64,000 nucleotides of DNA from contig NZ_JAHVJO010000001.1 in assembly GCF_019801215.1 (NCBI RefSeq), positions 806,001-870,000 on the forward strand, in the 5' to 3' direction. The position numbers and the translations under genes are program-made. The DNA is from Fictibacillus nanhaiensis. GTDB taxonomy: Bacteria; Bacillota; Bacilli; Bacillales; Fictibacillaceae. Positions 1 through 7,366 of the stretch are shown in pieces. The notes under the pieces were generated by a model, which searched no databases, was not told where the DNA came from, and was given only the letters and a program-made list of their open reading frames with translations. Position 1 is the stretch's first letter. Every line of letters begins with the position of its first letter.

Positions 1-672
1 TAAAGCGAATGGGGACACAAAATCCTCATCCTGCAGATCTGTATAAAAGGCATCAACTTGTTGAGGTGTCAAAAGCCCCTTGTAAACAATCGTTTGAGAG
101 GAAAGGCTCGTAAAATAAGTTTGCAAACCATTCTCTCTCGCCCAATGTTCAGATTGTTTGCGAATGATAAAAAGTTTGCGTTCAAAATCAAGATTGTTAG
201 TGATGGATGAATTAGAAGCAATGAATACTTGCTTAACGACCGGGCAAGTATCTTGGGCTTTTTTACCGATAGATGCCGTATCAACCGGTACTTCTCTCCA
301 TCCTAACAACGTTTGTTTTTCTGTTTTAATAAAGTAGTTAATCTTATTTTCAAGTTTTTGCTGTGCTTCTTTATCATTTGGGAAAAAGACCATTCCAACA
401 CCATATTGTCCGTTCCCTGGTAATTCGAAATTCAACACTTTTTTAAAGAATTTGTGTGGTATTTTAGTCATCAAGCCTGCTCCGTCACCTGTTAGAGGAT
501 CACTTCCTTGTCCTCCCCGATGATCAAGCTGGCATAGCATATGAAGTCCTTTTTTTACAATCTGATGGGTAGCATGCCCTTTTAGATGAGCGTAAAGACC
601 AATTCCACAAGCGTCATGTTCAAATTGCGGACTATATAACCCTTGAGGTTTTGGTAAATGACTGTAGGTCAT
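1..672 (-). CDS. gltA: Glutamate synthase large subunit, N-terminal part (cut by window edge)
   Basis: The first 224 codons are present; the gene runs off the left edge. It begins MTYSHLPKPQGLY and has the class II glutamine amidotransferase start: Cys22 in EHDACGIGLYAHLKG would become the N-terminal nucleophile after propeptide removal, followed by LCQLDHRGGQGSDPLTGDGAG. The enzyme makes two glutamates from 2-oxoglutarate and glutamine in the cytoplasm, using NADPH delivered by the small subunit. A GGGGGAG ribosome site lies 5 bases before the ATG. The gene is divergent from gltC, the arrangement known in Bacillus, so activation by GltC is likely. The name follows B. subtilis; elsewhere the large subunit is called gltB. 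The synthase and FMN domains lie outside the window. Confidence 0.95.
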   Translation of the reverse strand, partial: MTYSHLPKPQGLYSPQFEHDACGIGLYAHLKGHATHQIVKKGLHMLCQLDHRGGQGSDPLTGDGAGLMTKIPHKFFKKVLNFELPGNGQYGVGMVFFPNDKEAQQKLENKINYFIKTEKQTLLGWREVPVDTASIGKKAQDTCPVVKQVFIASNSSITNNLDFERKLFIIRKQSEHWARENGLQTYFTSLSSQTIVYKGLLTPQQVDAFYTDLQDEDFVSPFAL

Positions 673-733
673 CGGTTACTCCCCCTTCACGTTTTAAACT
701 TAATGTTCAAAACTTTCTTTCTTTTAGTTTAAG

Positions 734-762
734 TTGGATAATTAATCGAAACAATATATAAT
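734..762 (+). promoter_or_regulatory. Probable gltC promoter (sigma-A type)
   Basis: TTGGAT at 734-739 and TATAAT at 757-762 are separated by 17 bases, pointing into gltC. The -10 is a perfect match and the -35 has four of six consensus bases. The start would fall near 769. This is inference from sequence only. Confidence 0.55.
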
Positions 763-775
763 TTAGATTAAAATG

Positions 776-791
776 ATCTCGAAATGAGAAT
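776..791 (+). promoter_or_regulatory. Candidate GltC binding dyad
   Basis: ATCTC and GAGAA(T) form a dyad around a 5-base centre just downstream of the predicted gltC start point and 18 bases before its ATG. LysR regulators of this type bind T-N11-A dyads and often repress their own gene. The position fits autorepression with divergent activation of gltA, but no second box was pinned down. Confidence 0.4.
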
Positions 792-809
792 GATTGGTTG
801 TGATAAGTG

Positions 810-1712
810 ATGGAAATTCGACAGTTGCACTATTTTATAGAAGTAGCAGAGCGAGAACATGTATCTGAAGCTGCCCTTGCCCTTCATGTTGCACAATCAG
901 CAGTAAGCCGTCAGATTGCAAATCTTGAAGCCGAATTAGGTGTAGAATTGTTCGAACGAGAAGGAAGAAATATTAAATTATCATCAGTTGGACGTATGTT
1001 CTTGTTACATGCTAAAACGGCAATGAAAGCGATCGAACACGCTAAAAAGCAGATCGAAGAATATTTGGATCCTGAGCGAGGTACGATTAAAATCGGGTTT
1101 CCTACGAGTCTTGCCAGTCACCTGCTGCCCACAGTTGTATCTGCTTTTAAAAGAGAGCATCCAAATATTGCGTTTCATCTAAGACAAGGATCTTATCGGT
1201 TTTTAACGGAGAGCGTCAAAAGTGGCGATATTGATCTTGCGTTTCTCGGTCCAGTCCCTACAAATGATCCTGATCTTGAAGGTCATATTTTGTTTACAGA
1301 AAAAATATCCGCTTTATTGCCTGATCAGCACCCTTTATCTGAAAAAAGAAGCCTTTTATTAAGCGATTTAAGAAATGATCATTTCGTACTATTTCCTGAT
1401 GGGTATATATTACGTGAAGTAGTAGTCAATGCTTGTAAAGAATCTGGCTTCATACCTAAAATCGCTTGTGAAGGTGAGGATCTGGATGCGATAAAAGGCT
1501 TAGTTACAGCAGGAATGGGTGTAACACTCTTACCCGATAGTTCCTTTTATGAAACGAAACAGCGCTTTACGGTTAAGATTCCTATCGAAATTCCTGACGT
1601 TAAGCGAACCGTTGGCATAATTACACCACGAGGTCGAGATCTTGCACCTGCAGAACAAGTGTTTTATGAGTTTATTATTAATTTCTTTTCTGTATTGGAG
1701 CAATATCAATAG
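810..1712 (+). CDS. gltC: LysR-type transcriptional activator of glutamate synthase
   Basis: 300 residues. The N-terminal winged helix-turn-helix (residues 1-60) reads MEIRQLHYFIEVAEREHVSEA then AQSAVSRQIANLEAELGVELFEREGRNIKL, the characteristic GltC sequence. A substrate-binding domain fills residues 90-300, with GTIKIGFPTSLASHLLPTV and EGEDLDAIKGLVTAGMGVTLLP. In Bacillus GltC activates gltAB in response to the 2-oxoglutarate/glutamate balance. ATG at 810 is preferred over the in-frame GTG at 807 because the weak ribosome site GGTTGTGAT spaces better. It is divergent from gltA with a dyad between them. Confidence 0.93.
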   Translation: MEIRQLHYFIEVAEREHVSEAALALHVAQSAVSRQIANLEAELGVELFEREGRNIKLSSVGRMFLLHAKTAMKAIEHAKKQIEEYLDPERGTIKIGFPTSLASHLLPTVVSAFKREHPNIAFHLRQGSYRFLTESVKSGDIDLAFLGPVPTNDPDLEGHILFTEKISALLPDQHPLSEKRSLLLSDLRNDHFVLFPDGYILREVVVNACKESGFIPKIACEGEDLDAIKGLVTAGMGVTLLPDSSFYETKQRFTVKIPIEIPDVKRTVGIITPRGRDLAPAEQVFYEFIINFFSVLEQYQ

Positions 1713-1745
1713 AACTGCAATGGCCTCAATGATGTGCTTTCAAAA

Positions 1746-1770
1746 AAAGACACTTCATTAAAGTGTCTTT
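1746..1770. terminator. Bidirectional intrinsic terminator
   Basis: AAAGACACTT and AAGTGTCTTT pair around a 5-base loop with a T run on either strand. It separates gltC from the convergent HEPN-like/CBS gene, whose stop codon starts at the next base. Confidence 0.8.
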
Positions 1771-2511
1771 TTAAGTATCCAAATCAATTTCAATCAAATC
1801 GTATGAGGTTACAATTCCTAGCGGTTTTTCATTTTCGCTCCCATCCAATGTAATGATGATGGCTTCTAGTTTTTTTCCTTCTTTATGGAACGATTCAAAG
1901 ATTTGTTCTGCCTTAAAGATACTAGAAGTTTTTGAGATGAAAGCAACCAGTTGTTTTTCCTTCTTGTTCGCGATATCAGATATTTTTGCATTGTTTAAAT
2001 CAATTACTTGATCCGCAAGACGGTCTGTCAGCCAGTTCAGGATATATGTGGCTGTTAGCAACCAAAGGAATTCACCTTTATCATTATAAATGGGAAATCG
2101 AGAGTAAGAGGTTTCACGGATACAACTTAACACATCTGCTAAACAATCATCTTCTTTAAAATGGTGTACTTCCTTAGTAGCGATACTAAGAGCTGTTTCT
2201 GGTTTCATAAAATAAGCGGATATCTTCTCAATACGTTCTACAATTTCTAAATGAGGCTCAGCAATATAAAAATCATAGTCCACTTTTTCATGAACAATTG
2301 CATTTCTCAATTTGGCGAACTGACAAAGCTCATTATAAAAAGACCTGATAAGGGAATGCTTTTTCATCCCAACTTCAACTAAATTTTTAAACCGGTCATC
2401 ATTTGTATCTTTTACTTTATCAATGAGACATTTGTGAATCTGATTAAATGCAATTTCAAACCGTTCTGATAAACTGTTTTCCTTATTGGTCTTTAAATGA
2501 GTCACAGTCAT
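1771..2511 (-). CDS. HEPN-like domain fused to a CBS pair, function unknown
   Basis: 246 residues. The N-terminal half (about 1-100) is helical and contains LRNAIVHE, with Arg69 and His74 forming the R-N-x3-H signature of HEPN-fold RNases and HEPN-like helper domains. The C-terminal half is a CBS pair: CBS1 about 103-165 (FMKPETALSIA through YSRFPIYNDKGEFLWLLTATYI) and CBS2 about 175-244 (ending KPLGIVTSYDLIEID). CBS pairs usually bind adenine nucleotides. A nucleotide-gated RNase or binding protein is conceivable, but nothing here proves catalysis. Start ATG is supported by AAGGAG upstream. It is a single gene between terminators, with no antitoxin-like partner next to it. Confidence 0.7.
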   Translation of the reverse strand: MTVTHLKTNKENSLSERFEIAFNQIHKCLIDKVKDTNDDRFKNLVEVGMKKHSLIRSFYNELCQFAKLRNAIVHEKVDYDFYIAEPHLEIVERIEKISAYFMKPETALSIATKEVHHFKEDDCLADVLSCIRETSYSRFPIYNDKGEFLWLLTATYILNWLTDRLADQVIDLNNAKISDIANKKEKQLVAFISKTSSIFKAEQIFESFHKEGKKLEAIIITLDGSENEKPLGIVTSYDLIEIDLDT

Positions 2512-2630
2512 GCATTATCTCTCCTTGTTCATTCAATACACCTTATCTACCCAATAATAGAGAGCGTATAAACAAAAAAGTGAGCCAAAGTTCATATGTT
2601 AATTTTAAAACGCATTTTTGCCCGTAAAAA

Positions 2631-2657
2631 AAGACGCGTATCTATGACACACATCTT
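2631..2657 (-). terminator. Intrinsic terminator downstream of the GNAT gene
   Basis: A 12-base-pair stem (AAGATGTGTGTC with GATACGCGTCTT, G-U pairs allowed) closes on a 3-base loop and is followed on the minus strand by a run of seven T. Confidence 0.7.
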
Positions 2658-2662
2658 CTTGT

Positions 2663-3160
2663 TTAATAATCTTTCCATTCAATTTTTCCGCACTTGTTTT
2701 CTGAATCCAATTCGATATCAAAATCATGTTTTTCATAAAAATGAATAAGACGTTCCACATGATCCCAGTCTCTTTGTGCAATATCACCTTTAATGACAGG
2801 CACATTATTATCTGAAGCGATTTCCTTTAAATAATGCATACAAATGGTTCCATATCCCTTATTAGCAGGACCTTTAATATCACCGATATGAAGTGTTTGA
2901 TCATTTTCATAAACAGCATCGATGGCAAAATCCCATCCCTCATATCTGGTTTCACAGTCATGTAACATGACTTTACATTGATCTAGTTCTTCAGATTTGT
3001 ACACGATAACGAGGTTGTCTTCTTTTGTTTGATCGACTCCGATTACATCATAGTTTTTTGCTATATGTCTCATATCATTTTGTAAGCGGAGGATTTGAAA
3101 TTCTAGTTCTTCTCTATCGAGCTTTTTTTCGTTTTCGTTTTCAATTCCTAGTAATAACAA
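2663..3160 (-). CDS. GNAT-family N-acetyltransferase-like protein
   Basis: 165 residues. An N-terminal charged helix (about 8-38, EKKLDREELEFQILRLQND) precedes an acetyltransferase-like fold. The acetyl-CoA loop is probably ANKGYG at 99-104, followed by a helix (CMHYLKEIA), and the C-terminal HFYEKHDFDIE resembles the final GNAT strand. The substrate is unknown. The start is TTG at 3160, chosen because a GGGAGGGG ribosome site lies upstream and no ATG fits better. Monocistronic, with its own terminator. Confidence 0.65.
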   Translation of the reverse strand: MLLLGIENENEKKLDREELEFQILRLQNDMRHIAKNYDVIGVDQTKEDNLVIVYKSEELDQCKVMLHDCETRYEGWDFAIDAVYENDQTLHIGDIKGPANKGYGTICMHYLKEIASDNNVPVIKGDIAQRDWDHVERLIHFYEKHDFDIELDSENKCGKIEWKDY

Positions 3161-3247
3161 TGACCTTCCCCTCCCTTAATAAATTCTCTTAGAAACACAC
3201 AGTTTCCCATTTTACTAAAGGATTGAGAAGATTTCAAATGGCAAATC

Positions 3248-4516
3248 CTACTTTTTATTTTCAATCAAGAAAAATTCTGTTTGTCTGTTTGTTAAATATT
3301 GCATTTTATTCTCCCTAAAACAGATCGATTCTTCAAGATAGATAGGGATATCTTGATTCCATTCAGGTATATAATGTCTGATGTTAAACTCCAAAGCGTA
3401 ACACGTATTATTTTGAACCGGTAGCTCACCGCGAACTGGAAGGGGTTCTTGTTTATCATATAACCCAATTAATGGACCAGCAGCATGACAATGATTTCCT
3501 ATTGGATGGGAGTAAAGCATAGCTTTTATCCCCTCACTCTTTGCTTTGCTCATTACTTTTGTGAAAATCTCATTACCAGTCATACCATGATTACAAGTGT
3601 AAAAAAAGATATCTTCAAAAAGATTTGCTGTATTCAGTGCGTCAGCTAAACCAACAGGTACTTCTTTTTCTTCAGAATGTAAAACATAAGCAAGCTGCTG
3701 AGTATCTGTACAAAGACCTAAATATTCTATGCCAAAATCAAGGTGTACAATATCTCCAGGTAAAATGGTTCCTTCCAAGCGATCGGACAATGCCCCTTTC
3801 CTCTGAATATCTACAGTTGGATAAAAGGATGTTTTCAAGCCTAGATCTAAAACATATTGCCTCACCCAATCGACAACATCTTGAGTTGTTGTTACATATG
3901 GCGAAATAACCTCATTTGAGAACGCTCGTTTTACAATTTCTCTCGTGATAGCAGCTAATTCCTTATAAGTATCTAGTTCTGATTCTGTACGCAGCTGCAG
4001 CCAATCCAGTGCAAGTTCTTGAGATGAAATTAGCTTTGAGGAATGTTTTTCGCCAATCGAATCAACTAATTCCCTATAATATGAATGACTTAGACCATCA
4101 CAAAATGCAAAATGAGCGGATTTATTGATACCAATTGTTTGTGGATGATACGTATTGATTAGATTTCTTAATGTATCAAAGGGACTGTCTCCATTTAAAT
4201 TCTCGTAACACGTATAAAAAGGTTCAAATTGCTTATTGGGGTGGATTACAAACCTGTTTAATTGATCATCTTCACCTTTAACAAAAGCGAAAATTGTAAT
4301 TCTTCTAGAACTATCAATGACTGAAGGTAACAAAGTATAACTGATTGGATCTTCGTTATATTCTCTTCCCACAATTATCCACATGTCCATGTTGTATTTG
4401 TTCATAAGAGCTGGCAGTAAATGGTGAAGTCTATTCAGAAGCCACTCATCTGAAATTCTTTCTCTTTCTTTTAAGGTCTTTATCAATAATGGGTGATTAT
4501 CTGCATAAATGGTCAT
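3248..4516 (-). CDS. M24 family metallopeptidase (Xaa-Pro aminopeptidase-like)
   Basis: 422 residues, close to the usual length of creatinase/prolidase-type proteins. The N-terminal creatinase-like domain covers about 1-175, followed by a pita-bread catalytic domain. All five metal ligand positions can be seen: Asp260 (HLDFGIEY), Asp271 (CTDTQQ), His342 (GNHCHAAG), Glu376 (ALEFN) and Glu395 or Glu396 (IYLEESICF). It should therefore be an active di-metal peptidase or hydrolase acting on a small proline-containing or similar substrate in the cytoplasm; the exact substrate is not evident. It is divergent from the flippase gene. Confidence 0.85.
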   Translation of the reverse strand: MTIYADNHPLLIKTLKERERISDEWLLNRLHHLLPALMNKYNMDMWIIVGREYNEDPISYTLLPSVIDSSRRITIFAFVKGEDDQLNRFVIHPNKQFEPFYTCYENLNGDSPFDTLRNLINTYHPQTIGINKSAHFAFCDGLSHSYYRELVDSIGEKHSSKLISSQELALDWLQLRTESELDTYKELAAITREIVKRAFSNEVISPYVTTTQDVVDWVRQYVLDLGLKTSFYPTVDIQRKGALSDRLEGTILPGDIVHLDFGIEYLGLCTDTQQLAYVLHSEEKEVPVGLADALNTANLFEDIFFYTCNHGMTGNEIFTKVMSKAKSEGIKAMLYSHPIGNHCHAAGPLIGLYDKQEPLPVRGELPVQNNTCYALEFNIRHYIPEWNQDIPIYLEESICFRENKMQYLTNRQTEFFLIENKK

Positions 4517-4624
4517 AAATAATGTTCGTCCTCTCTTTCATCGTTATCTTATTCTTCTCTTTTTTTGTAAGAAGTCCTTTCAGGTCTTGTTTGTTTCATC
4601 ATCGCATATGAATAGGAGGACAAA

Positions 4625-5980
4625 GTGTACAAGGAGATGCAGCATGAAATGAAAATCTTTTTTCGAGGAGTATTGTTGCTAGCGGTTGCTGCCCTCGTGG
4701 GTGAAAGTTTGGAATTCATCGTAAATATGATTTTAGCAAGAGAATTAGGAGAACTTGGTTTAGGACATTATATGTCGATTTTTCCAACCGTCATTTTAAT
4801 TATTATTATCGCTAGCCTGGAGCTTCCGATTTCCATCTCAAAATTTGTAGCAGAAAAAGAGGAAAACCAACATTATAGCATGTTAAAGCATGCAACAAAA
4901 TTAACCATAATCATGACGTTTGCCATGATTATTATTGCCGTATTCGTACTCCCATTTGTCCCTGTATTCAACAGCTACCACCCTCTTATAAGATGGTTAA
5001 TGGTCGTATTGATCCCGCTTATTTCTTTAACCTCTATCGCACGAGGTTTTTTTATGGGAAAACAGCAGATGGGGAAACTCGCTTTTTCAAATCTATTTCG
5101 TAAGATGGCACAATTAATTTTATTAATAGGCATCTATCAAATGTTTTCATTTGATAATGAAACAGCAATCCTCGTGGCTTTAGCAACGTTTGTTGGAAGT
5201 GAACTCATCGTATTTGTCTATCTATTTACAGCCTATTTGATTCAATACCGCAAAATGAAGTCTGCATCATCTAATCAATTTTTGAGTGCAGGTGAAGTCA
5301 CGAAGAGCTTACTTGCTGTAACGATTCCAACTACTGGTTTACGCCTATTTCATGCTGTGACAAATGCTGTTCAGCCATTCCTAATAAAATATTCCCTTTC
5401 CTTTACAGGGCTATCAAGTATTGCAGCCACAGAGCAATTTGGACTGCTTGCTGGTGTGGCAATTTCTATCGGGTTTTTCCCGGCCTTTATTGCTCATTCA
5501 TTATTAATCGTTTTAATTCCTACCGTCTCAGAAGCGACAGCGAAAAAAAATAGAGGAAAGTTAAAAAAGCTACTTGTAAGAGTAATGGGAGTTACAGCAG
5601 CTTATGGATTCCCTGCTGTGATCGTTTTTTTGATTTTTTCGGAGCATCTCACTATGAGGTTCTTTCACTCAGCTTCAGCTGCAACGTACCTAGAGCTTTT
5701 ATGGCCTAGTTTTTTGTTCACCTTTTTTTTAATCCCGCTTCAGGCCTATTTAATTGGATTAGGATTAATCACTACTGCCTTTTTCCAATCAGTTTGGGCA
5801 ACGGTTATCTCTTTTTCTCTTATGTATATTCTCGGGTCACAGCCATCATTGGGTATGCATGGTATTATCATTGGAATGAACGCAGGCTCGGTTCTGTTAA
5901 TGCTTTTGCATTATTTTTCAGTATGTAAAGCGATCGGAATTACGGCTTGGTTGAGAACAAAAAACACATATAAGGATTAA
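4625..5980 (+). CDS. SpoVB-like polysaccharide/lipid-linked flippase (MOP superfamily)
   Basis: 451 residues, almost entirely hydrophobic with about 12-14 membrane segments and the MATE/MVIN-like pattern LARELGELGLGHYMSIFP early on, SISKFVAE after segment 2, and IARGFFMGKQQMG mid-protein. This resembles SpoVB/YkvU-type proteins, which move lipid-linked precursors across the membrane in sporulating bacilli. The start is GTG at 4625, 4 bases after AGGAGGA; an in-frame ATG at 4637 is the alternative. The neighbours do not fix a substrate. Confidence 0.8.
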   Translation: MYKEMQHEMKIFFRGVLLLAVAALVGESLEFIVNMILARELGELGLGHYMSIFPTVILIIIIASLELPISISKFVAEKEENQHYSMLKHATKLTIIMTFAMIIIAVFVLPFVPVFNSYHPLIRWLMVVLIPLISLTSIARGFFMGKQQMGKLAFSNLFRKMAQLILLIGIYQMFSFDNETAILVALATFVGSELIVFVYLFTAYLIQYRKMKSASSNQFLSAGEVTKSLLAVTIPTTGLRLFHAVTNAVQPFLIKYSLSFTGLSSIAATEQFGLLAGVAISIGFFPAFIAHSLLIVLIPTVSEATAKKNRGKLKKLLVRVMGVTAAYGFPAVIVFLIFSEHLTMRFFHSASAATYLELLWPSFLFTFFLIPLQAYLIGLGLITTAFFQSVWATVISFSLMYILGSQPSLGMHGIIIGMNAGSVLLMLLHYFSVCKAIGITAWLRTKNTYKD

Positions 5981-5983
5981 AAA

Positions 5984-6020
5984 GGCATCTATGTAAGGGT
6001 AGCCCCCTTATACAGATGCC
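5984..6020. terminator. Bidirectional terminator hairpin
   Basis: GGCATCTATGTAAGGG pairs with CCCCTTATACAGATGCC around a short loop. The T run is better on the minus strand (GCCTTTTT), serving the orphan gene; on the plus strand it follows the flippase. Confidence 0.7.
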
Positions 6021-6030
6021 AAAGTTTCAT

Positions 6031-6477
6031 TCAAGATATAATGTGCTGAGTTTGAGAAAGAACGGCTCGATAATTATATTTACCGTTTTCATGTTCATGT
6101 TTTATAAATTGCCATTGAGTGGGTACACGTGAACGCAGGAATTCCAGCTGATCGTTTTTCAGTTCAAGGTTAATACCTGATTCATTTAATTGAAAGTCTT
6201 GGTTTTCAATAAATGCGAAGCGGGTTTGTAACAAGTTTTGTAAACCTCTAACGGTAATAAACTTAAACGAATACCCATTTTGAATTGCATCGACAATTGA
6301 TTCCCAGTTGTTCTCTGCGAATTGAAATAAGTTTCTCCAGCTCGTCTCTTCTTTCCCGATGTGTTTTAAGGATTCTAAATCTTTTTTTAAAAGAACCTCC
6401 ACCAATTTGTCTCCAGCTACTCCACCTGAAATAGCTGCTTCCAATAATAATCCTGTTGGCATGGATAATTTAGTCAT
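6031..6477 (-). CDS. Hypothetical protein, 148 residues
   Basis: Not recognised. The ORF has a good ribosome site (GGGGAGAT, 5 bases before ATG) and ends just before a terminator, so it is likely real. It is soluble, with no signal peptide or membrane span. The N-terminus is Gly/Leu-rich (MPTGLLLEAAISGGVAGDKL), followed by a Trp/Phe-containing helical stretch (ETSWRNLFQFAENNWESIV) and a tail with LEFLRSRVPTQWQF. It lies 30 bases after the TspO-like gene and may be co-transcribed with it. Confidence 0.6.
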   Translation of the reverse strand: MTKLSMPTGLLLEAAISGGVAGDKLVEVLLKKDLESLKHIGKEETSWRNLFQFAENNWESIVDAIQNGYSFKFITVRGLQNLLQTRFAFIENQDFQLNESGINLELKNDQLEFLRSRVPTQWQFIKHEHENGKYNYRAVLSQTQHIIS

Positions 6478-6507
6478 TTCTTATCTCCCCACATTCTTCA
6501 ATTAAAA

Positions 6508-7266
6508 TTATGTCCTCATCGGCTGCAAAATGTTTTTGCGTTTTGAACCTCTCCAAATAATAAACAACAAAAGGAATGCAGCAAGTGAAAAGCTGGTGTT
6601 TGCAAGTATATCCATGCTATTCATATGTCTAATACCTATCCCGACTAATGCCCAAACGAAAACAAGAGGATAAGCTAAGTCATCATTTTTTACGGTGAAT
6701 AGTAGTGAGATGATAACTGCAACAATTAGCATAATGAATGTCCATGTCTCTGATGATAATCCAAAACCGTCCCAGCCTGAATAGTTCAGTACAACTGCCG
6801 TGTTAACAATTGTTGCGACAGATACCCATCCTAAATATATCGAAAATGGTATTCTAACAAACCAAGGATGAAGGTCTTTGCCCTGAAGTTTGGTATAAAT
6901 GACAATTAGCGAAATCAATAAACCAATCATTACAATCAATGATAAATAAAGCTTTTCATAATGCCATACAAAAATCCATATTATATTCAACATGCAATTG
7001 ACTACAAACCAATAACCTAATTTTTGAAACATGGGATTATGGATATGCCTCGGGGATGCTTGATAGATCACCCAAATCACTAACATCGTATAGATAAGTC
7101 CCCATATTGAAAACGCATATCCTGCTGGTGTGATGAGGACGTTATACTTGGCTGATAATTCACCTGTTGTATTTCCGTTCAGGGGTAAAGCATTGGCTAG
7201 ATAATTAACAAATATTACAGCAGCTAATGAAAGGATATTCAAATAAGGTCTCGTTTTTTCTACCAT
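6508..7266 (-). CDS. TspO/MBR-related tryptophan-rich membrane protein
   Basis: 252 residues with about 7-8 membrane segments. The N-terminal region NYLANALPLNGNTTGELS followed by LITPAGYAFSIWGLIY is typical of the longer Bacillus tryptophan-rich sensory proteins related to TspO. Shorter TspO proteins bind porphyrins; the role of the long form is unclear. The start was moved to ATG at 7266 because AAAGGAGGT sits 7 bases upstream; an upstream in-frame ATG at 7290 lies before this ribosome site. Confidence 0.8.
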   Translation of the reverse strand: MVEKTRPYLNILSLAAVIFVNYLANALPLNGNTTGELSAKYNVLITPAGYAFSIWGLIYTMLVIWVIYQASPRHIHNPMFQKLGYWFVVNCMLNIIWIFVWHYEKLYLSLIVMIGLLISLIVIYTKLQGKDLHPWFVRIPFSIYLGWVSVATIVNTAVVLNYSGWDGFGLSSETWTFIMLIVAVIISLLFTVKNDDLAYPLVFVWALVGIGIRHMNSMDILANTSFSLAAFLLLFIIWRGSKRKNILQPMRT

Positions 7267-7332
7267 TAAAAATACCTCCTTTTTGGACATCTTGTATCAT
7301 ATATACCCAATTTTAGAGATTAATTATGAGAA

Positions 7333-7357
7333 AAGGCAATCCTAAGTGGACTGCCTT
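7333..7357 (-). terminator. Probable terminator of the ABC exporter operon
   Basis: AAGGCAGTCC and GGATTGCCTT pair around a 5-base loop with a short T-rich tail (TTCTC) on the minus strand. The U tract is modest. Confidence 0.5.
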
Positions 7358-7366
7358 CTTTGTGAG

